Notes under the pieces: generated by a model
Told to the model about the DNA's origin: nothing
Databases searched by the model: none
The model's input: only the letters and a program-made list of their open reading frames with translations
NCBI GenBank assembly: GCA_035771175.1
Contig: CM069593.1
Location: forward strand, 40,795,741 to 40,859,740
DNA: 64,000 nt
Source: Paratinospora sagittata
Taxonomy: Eukaryota > Streptophyta > Magnoliopsida > Ranunculales > Menispermaceae
Reading direction: 5' to 3'
Part shown: positions 58,007 through 64,000 of the stretch, piece by piece
Layout of the letters: each line of letters starts with the position of its first letter
Position numbering within the stretch: position 1 is the first letter of the stretch
Translations under genes and position numbers: made by a program

Positions 58007-60309
58007 GACTGTAGATTGGAGACCATTCCCAATGAAACTCCAGTTTAAGGCTATAGAATGGTAGAATGGACTATTGCGAGTCCATCAATGCTGAGTTCAT
58101 GATTTTTGGACCGTTTGACAATTTTAGTACAATTTACATGTTTCCAATGAATAGTGATGACGTGAACAGTACCATGAATAGTACTATGATCATATCCAGT
58201 GAATAAAATGGAATTAGAATCCAATGAAACTCTGGTTTGAGATCATAGAATCGTAGAGAACCGAATTTCGGACGTTTCGATGTTAAGAACATGATATTTG
58301 GATATGCTTTGATATTTTTAGTAGCTAAAGATATGATAAATGGTGATTCTCATGATAAGCTATGGTTAATTTCAGTGTTTAAATTGAGAGCTTAAGTGCA
58401 TGAATAATGCTCTTGAGGAAGCAATTATGATGGATGTTTATTGTTGCTCGATTTGACTTAGAAACCCCATGTAACCACTGTGAGTATAGTTTCCTTGATT
58501 TGGTTCTTGTATGGCATCGTACACAGATAAACTGTTTGATTGTATGCATGTTATATTTATATATAATGCATTGAGTTTTATGGATCATGCAAACTGATTT
58601 TAGCAATTGGAGTTTGTAATGATGTCATTTCGTTAGGAATTAGACCCGGATGAGGTTTTGCGAGTCCTCATTGTCAGTAGGTCTGTCTTAACAAGGGTTG
58701 CGATCCTTGAAATGATTGTGAATTGGGTAATGAGAGGCTGTGGCTACCTTGTACAGCCATACAAGGGTTAGACCTGCTCTCTTGCCTTGAAGGAGGGATA
58801 TGGTAAAATTTTTATGAAAGAGCATATATTGTGTGCACGTATCTTATTTTGATGAATGGTGCATATGTGCTTTTGAAGTGTTTTAATTTAAACGATTTGA
58901 TATGCCATGTTTCCTAAAATGCATACGATTGTCATGTCAAGAACTATATTCACTAAGCTGTTGTTTGTTCACCCCATTTTCCTCACCATGTCAGGTCCAG
59001 AAGAAAAAGAAAAAGGAAAACTTTGAGCGTAATCAGCACGTGATTAGGACGTAGCATTGCTGATGTACGTATGTTTTAGAATAAGTGGTTACATGTTTAT
59101 ATATATATATATATATATATATAATTATCACGCATCTTATATATGTATTATCATCTAGATGGGATGTGTGGGCATATATATAGCTTAATATATTGGATGA
59201 TGAAATGAGAATTTGATGTGTGACTGTAGATTGGAGACCATTCCCAATGAAACTCCAGTTTAAGGCTATAGAATGGTAGAATGGACTATTGCGAGTCCAT
59301 CAATGCTGAGTTCATGATTTTTGGACCGTTTGACAATTTTAGTACAATTTACATGTTTCCAATGAATAGTGATGACGTGAACAGTACCATGAATAGTACT
59401 ATGATCATATCCAGTGAATAAAATGGAATTAGAATCCAATGAAACTCTGGTTTGAGATCATAGAATCGTAGAGAACCGAATTTCGGACGTTTCGATGTTA
59501 AGAACATGATATTTGGATATGCTTTGATATTTTTAGTAGCTAAAGATATGATAAATGGTGATTCTCATGATAAGCTATGGTTAATTTCAGTGTTTAAATT
59601 GAGAGCTTAAGTGCATGAATAATGCTCTTGAGGAAGCAATTATGATGGATGTTTATTGTTGCTCGATTTGACTTAGAAACCCCATGTAACCACTGTGAGT
59701 ATAGTTTCCTTGATTTGGTTCTTGTATGGCATCGTACACAGATAAACTGTTTGATTGTATGCATGTTATATTTATATATAATGCATTGAGTTTTATGGAT
59801 CATGCAAACTGATTTTAGCAATTGGAGTTTGTAATGATGTCATTTCGTTAGGAATTAGACCCGGATGAGGTTTTGCGAGTCCTCATTGTCAGTAGGTCTG
59901 TCTTAACAAGGGTTGCGATCCTTGAAATGATTGTGAATTGGGTAATGAGAGGCTGTGGCTACCTTGTACAGCCATACAAGGGTTAGACCTGCTCTCTTGC
60001 CTTGAAGGAGGGATATGGTAAAATTTTTATGAAAGAGCATATATTGTGTGCACGTATCTTATTTTGATGAATGGTGCATATGTGCTTTTGAAGTGTTTTA
60101 ATTTAAACGATTTGATATGCCATGTTTCCTAAAATGCATACGATTGTCATGTCAAGAACTATATTCACTAAGCTGTTGTTTGTTCACCCCATTTTCCTCA
60201 CCATGTCAGGTCCAGAAGAAAAAGAAAAAGGAAAACTTTGAGCGTAATCAGCACGTGATTAGGACGTAGCATTGCTGATGTACGTATGTTTTAGAATAAG
60301 TGGTTATAT

Positions 60310-60344
<35 letters not shown>

Positions 60345-60440
60345 TCACGCATCTTATATATGTATTATCATCTAGATGGGATGTGTGGGCATATATATAG
60401 CTTAATATATTGGATGATGAAATGAGAATTTGATGTGTGA
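58007..60440. repeat. Recent 1.2-kb tandem duplication in the forward LTR
   Basis: 58007-59221 is repeated at 59222-60440, offset 1215 bp. Apart from the length of one (AT)n run and one C/T difference near 59091/60307, I see no change. The junction at 59220-59223 (GTGTGACTG) joins GATGTGTGA to CTGTAGATTGG with at most two to three shared bases. The open frames at 58379-58606 and 59594-59821 (minus strand) are identical because of this and have no domain. Confidence 0.95.
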
Positions 60441-61544
60441 ATGAATGGATCTATCTATATTGGATTTGATTTGTGATATATCAGAAAAAAAAATGTGAAT
60501 TGAGATGCTGTCAAAATTTTTGAAAATTTTGGAAATTATTGTGAAAGTTCATTGAGGCTGACAGTGTATTATATACGGTATATGGGTATGTACAGTGTAT
60601 ACAGTGTATAGTACACTGTGCCGGTCATGACGTCAGCCTACCTCAGGGGCGTCGTGACAATACACACGTGTCGTAAATCAATTTCTATTTAAAATCACAT
60701 TCCGAACTGACTTTTGACATTTTCAAGTTCATTTGACACATGTACACATAGCTTTAAAGGTACTTACACGTGTATTATACGCTTCAGTGTACGTATAAGT
60801 CAACCAAATATATTGAGTAAAAGCACGGGGTGTTACATAGTGCACAAAATCAGCTAGAAAAGTTGTCTCGTCCATCATGTTAGGCTTTGGTCGGTGGACA
60901 ACTTTTTTGTAACACATTCTAGCGTAACAACTTTACCTAGGTGTTCAACTATTTCAACTGAGCCCACAAGCCTACCTATGATAAAATATGATTTTGCTTA
61001 AGAATTGAGTGGGTTAATCATGACTAGGTCGATGATGATGGTGCAATCAACATTGAGGCACTATACAACTTCTTTGCCATGCTTTGTTTTGGTCGACGAG
61101 CGCCATCCTTTCTAACCAAGGCTAGTGTAATGATTTCAGCTAAGAGTTCAACCATTTCAACTTAGCTTTTAGGTTTGCTTTTGTTGAAGGATGGCTTCAA
61201 CTAGGAAATGAGTCGATTGATTGTGACCAGCTTGGTGCTGGTGGTGTTGTCAACATCAAGGCGCCAAACAGATTTTTGCTAGACTTCATTTTAATTGGTG
61301 ATCTCTCTCCTTATGATAAGGCTAGTGTTGTGATTCCATTAAAGAGATCAACTTTTAACTAAGCCCACATGCTTAACTATTTAAGAGGTAAACTCATTCT
61401 TTGAAGTTAAAAAGAAAAGGGCTTAAAACCTTATTTGTGTAACATATTATATACATATCGTGCAATGTCAACTAATTTCCTTTATAGTCAACCACTTTGG
61501 GCATTCAGTCAACTACTTAATTAGGTTGGATCAATATAAAGTAG

Positions 61545-63467
61545 TGTTGGCCCAAATATGTCCAAGAGGGGGGTGAATTGAAAAATTTATAATTAATTAC
61601 AATGGCAAAGTTAAAGTGCAGAATAAAAATAAATATGCACGGTCGACTTATAGTGATTCGGCTACTTGCCTACTTCTACTACCTAACCTCCTCAGTTAGG
61701 ATTTTAAACTTTATCACTAAGGGATTCTCTTGCAGGTGAGAATCAAACCATTACACTTTTTCTCAACTTGTGGGTGTGAGAACAATCGTTACATTGCTCA
61801 ACTTGCAGGCTTGAGACCAACCCATCCCAACTTACGGGTGTGAAACAAACCTAAGCTTTCTCAATTTACATGTGTGAGAAGACTATTTCTCAACTTTCGG
61901 GTGTGAGAAGACCTAACCTTGTTGAATATGATAATATCAACCTAGTATTTTATCTAACTATGGTTAAAAGCTTGATACAATATACAAGATATGAAATTAA
62001 GTGCAACTGTATCTTATGAACTATCTCTCAAATTTCTCTTCCAGCAAGAATGATATAAGTTAAAACAGTACTGAAAATTTAAGTGAAAACAATTCAAGCT
62101 TTCAAATAGATTTTTAGATAAATATAGAAATTTAGCTTAGTATGAAAATCTTTTGAATAAGTAAAGATTCAAATAAAATGCTTTGGAACCAAAATAACTT
62201 AAACTTTTTGAATCATATGAAAATTCGACTAGCTTTCAAAAAGTGTTTTGACTTGGAGAATTTTTGGTGGTCTTAACAAATTGTTAAGTGTTGGTATATA
62301 TAAACTTGTAGAGTTGAAGTTGTTGTTCATTTGAATTTGAATTTCAAATATGAATGTTTACTCACAACAGCTAGAATGTATCACGAAAATGGAAACTGCA
62401 CATTTCATGAACATTCTGATTTTCTCCAGATTCACAAATAAGGAAAGTTTAAGAGACATGATTTATGAATCTGAGAATATATTTTACAAATTTTGTACAA
62501 AAAGTTATTCTGAAAAGGTGGCTAAAATGATGTACATGTCAGAACAACAGAAATATCATTTTTGTCATTTTGTTCCTTTGAGGGCGCTCATATAGCATTA
62601 GCGTCTTACCGAATGATGAAGTGAGGGCGCTACTGACTTGTAAGTGTCATGACTTACTATGACACTTAAATGACTTAAATCCTGAAGGCGCTAATCGATA
62701 GTTAGCGTCTTGCTTTATTTTAAAACATTAAAAGGACGAGGGCGCTATCTGCAAGTGAGCGTCCTGAAATTTGAAAATAATATTTAGTCCGATGAAGGAT
62801 AGTAAGCGTCCTGAAAGTTATTAAGTTGATTCTAAGGATAAGGGTGCTCCTATACAAGTAGCGTCCTGACAGTTTATTGAACTTATAACTATCAGAGTCC
62901 TTAAAGATAGAAATAAATAAAAAAACTAAGAGAACTTTCAGCGACCTGAAGTTGAGTCAGCGTCCTAACACTTTCAAAGGTTGACAAAAGGGAGGCCACT
63001 ACTTACAAGTAAGTGTCCTTATTAATTAGTTCAATTCAACCTTGAGCGTCCTAATATTTTATCAGCGTCCTGACTCATCAAGTCCAGGAGAGCGCTGCTA
63101 AAACATTAATATCGTGAAAGACTCTGAAAAAGTAGTTTTTGACTCGCGATTAAAAATATGATGAATGCAAATAAAAACTCAGTAAATTTCAAATTAATCA
63201 TAGAGAAGTTAAATCATTTGAAATACCATAAAGCGTATGAACAAATTACGAAAATGATTAAATGAGAGCAAATTGATCTATAGACTTTACATTCTAAGTG
63301 CAGACAAACTCGAAACTTTACTTGTGATGTTCAATAGGGTTGTGAGCTTAGTTCCTTGATCTTGATTCTTGAGAAATCTGAAACACTTGGCAAAATCATT
63401 AGATACACAGATTGGAGATATTTGGAATCATCAAAACATTCATGACATAAAGTTTATTGAGATAACA
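61545..63467 (-). mobile_element. SIRE-like solo LTR, reverse, TSD AGTAG
   Basis: It starts TGTTGGCCCAAATATG and ends GAGATAACA, with exact AGTAG at 61540-61544 and 63468-63472. Segment A reads AAAGTAGTTCTTTGCC uninterrupted at 11874-11889. Mini-hairpins occupy 61755-61910 (CTCAACTTGTGGGTGTGAG and relatives). AGGGCGCT/AGCGTCCT pairs occupy 62576-63120. TATATATAAAC lies near 62295-62305. Its right end differs from the family end, suggesting a local replacement just before the terminus. Confidence 0.85.
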
Positions 63468-63821
63468 AGTAGTTTTTTGCCTTCGCCTAGTTTATTGTTG
63501 TTGTTCTTTTAGTTAACTACTTATCTCATGTAGTTAACTACATCCACCTTCCAGTTGACTATTTATGAACAAATTAAAATTAGAGGCTTCAACTTCCTTA
63601 ACTGATCAACTATAATGTCATCTTAAGCCTAACCTTTTTTATCCTCACACACAGTTAAATATCATTTATTGTCACTTTCTAATGATCTCAATCATGTTAA
63701 AATAGAATGGACACAAGAATTCAAATTAAACAATATTGTGGCATAAAAAGCACTTTTTCGGGAAATTTAAGCAAAGAAAATAGGGAAAAAATTAAGGAAT
63801 GTTACATAGACAATTGTTAGT

Positions 63822-64000
63822 ACCCTTGGTTGGTCGCGGGGAGGGTGTGCAGCAGCTGGCTCAATTCGTGGATGTGACATGGTTCTAGGTCCCTCTATTG
63901 GTATGGGAACTAGTCGGTTTACAATAGGCCGTGGAAGAGTGTAGTAGTCTTATATTAAATTGCAATTTCCTCTAAAAAAAAAAAAATAACTTAGCAAGTT
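63822..64000. other. Sequence after segment B with an A-rich tail
   Basis: The stretch departs from segment A at 63822. It includes GC-rich words near 63830-63850 and ends near a 14-base A-rich run at 63975-63988. This could be the 3' end of a SINE or LINE insertion, but the window ends before a target-site duplication could be checked. Confidence 0.25.

Larger units (their letters stand above)
56694..60837. mobile_element. Rearranged gypsy insertion with LTR ends in both orientations, TSD TAGTG
   Basis: Exact TAGTG copies lie at 56689-56693 and 60838-60842. Outer arms are reverse LTR ends: TGTCACGACGCCCC at the left, GGGGTGTTACA at the right (60660-60837). Between them is forward material: an LTR 3' end to 56817, a primer site, a leader with a possible short gag start at 57008 (MEIADQERIRRLKEKE), and a forward LTR from about 57560 to 60659 that contains a 1.2-kb tandem duplication. 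The forward unit is thus internally deleted (LTR end, primer, leader, then LTR). No pol is seen. Confidence 0.75.
53805..63821. repeat. Segment B: paralogue of 3285-12230
   Basis: Without its private insertions (56694-60837 and 61545-63467) it is about 3.9 kb, the same as segment A stripped of its own. It is a direct repeat in the same orientation, about 50 kb away. Divergence is moderate, with small indels. Both copies end at CAATTGTTAG. Segment B has the empty sites for the segment A insertions, and segment A has the empty sites for these. Confidence 0.8.

Noticed and set aside
58379..59821. Two identical 75-codon minus-strand frames
   Set aside because: Identity comes from the 1.2-kb tandem duplication inside an LTR. 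The related LTR at 44977 has only a partly similar frame, and no domain is seen.

Overview
The window is plant nuclear DNA, from a large, repeat-rich flowering-plant genome. Evidence: Ty3/gypsy remnants of three lineages (Tat-like, Tekay/Del-like, CRM-like), long Ty1/copia LTRs that resemble the SIRE/Maximus group, primer binding sites for plant initiator tRNA-Met (TGGTATCAGAGC), high A+T, and AT/GA microsatellites. The species cannot be named. I found no tRNA or rRNA gene, no CRISPR array, and no intact host gene. Every coding stretch I recognise is retrotransposon-derived and broken.

Layout. 1-384 is a reverse LTR piece. 385-2475 is a dead Tat-like gypsy fragment. 2476-2811 is a cluster of perfect hairpins. 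2812-7063 is a reverse copia-type LTR with a second such LTR (3865-6801) inside it. 7064-12230 is non-coding DNA carrying one solo LTR (7218-9344). 12403-29095 is a four-level nest: a reverse gypsy solo LTR (TSD ATTAG) holds a SIRE-like fragment, which holds a reverse copia LTR (12965-14774) and, inside its own 3' LTR, a Tekay-like gypsy element (16768-26124, TSD GTGCA). 29455-31310 is an unassigned LTR-like stretch.

31316-43671 is a gypsy element (TSD CATGG) that keeps only a scrap of gag. Its 5' LTR is split by a CRM-like chromovirus (31518-37685, TSD ATAAA), the best preserved coding unit here. 43793-50556 is an old reverse gypsy LTR with two nested LTRs. It lies 127 bp from a forward LTR of the same family (50684-53614, TSD ACTCA), forming a large inverted repeat. 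53805-63821 is a second, paralogous copy of 3285-12230 with different insertions: a rearranged gypsy element (56694-60837, TSD TAGTG) and a copia-type LTR (61545-63467, TSD AGTAG).

The two paralogous segments act as mutual empty sites. Two insertions are private to each copy, so all four came after the duplication. Ten insertions have a target-site duplication I could read, seven exact and three with one mismatch, giving a relative insertion history.

The most unusual content is non-coding. LTRs of several unrelated families carry arrays of short GC-rich palindromes just upstream of a TATA box, and the palindromic word differs between members of one family at the same LTR position. The copia-type LTRs also carry arrays of ~22-30 bp mini-hairpins whose stems differ between copies while a CGGG-type loop is kept. 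The Tekay-like element has an extra ORF before gag. That ORF and both gag starts examined sit just behind plant-like 3' splice sites.
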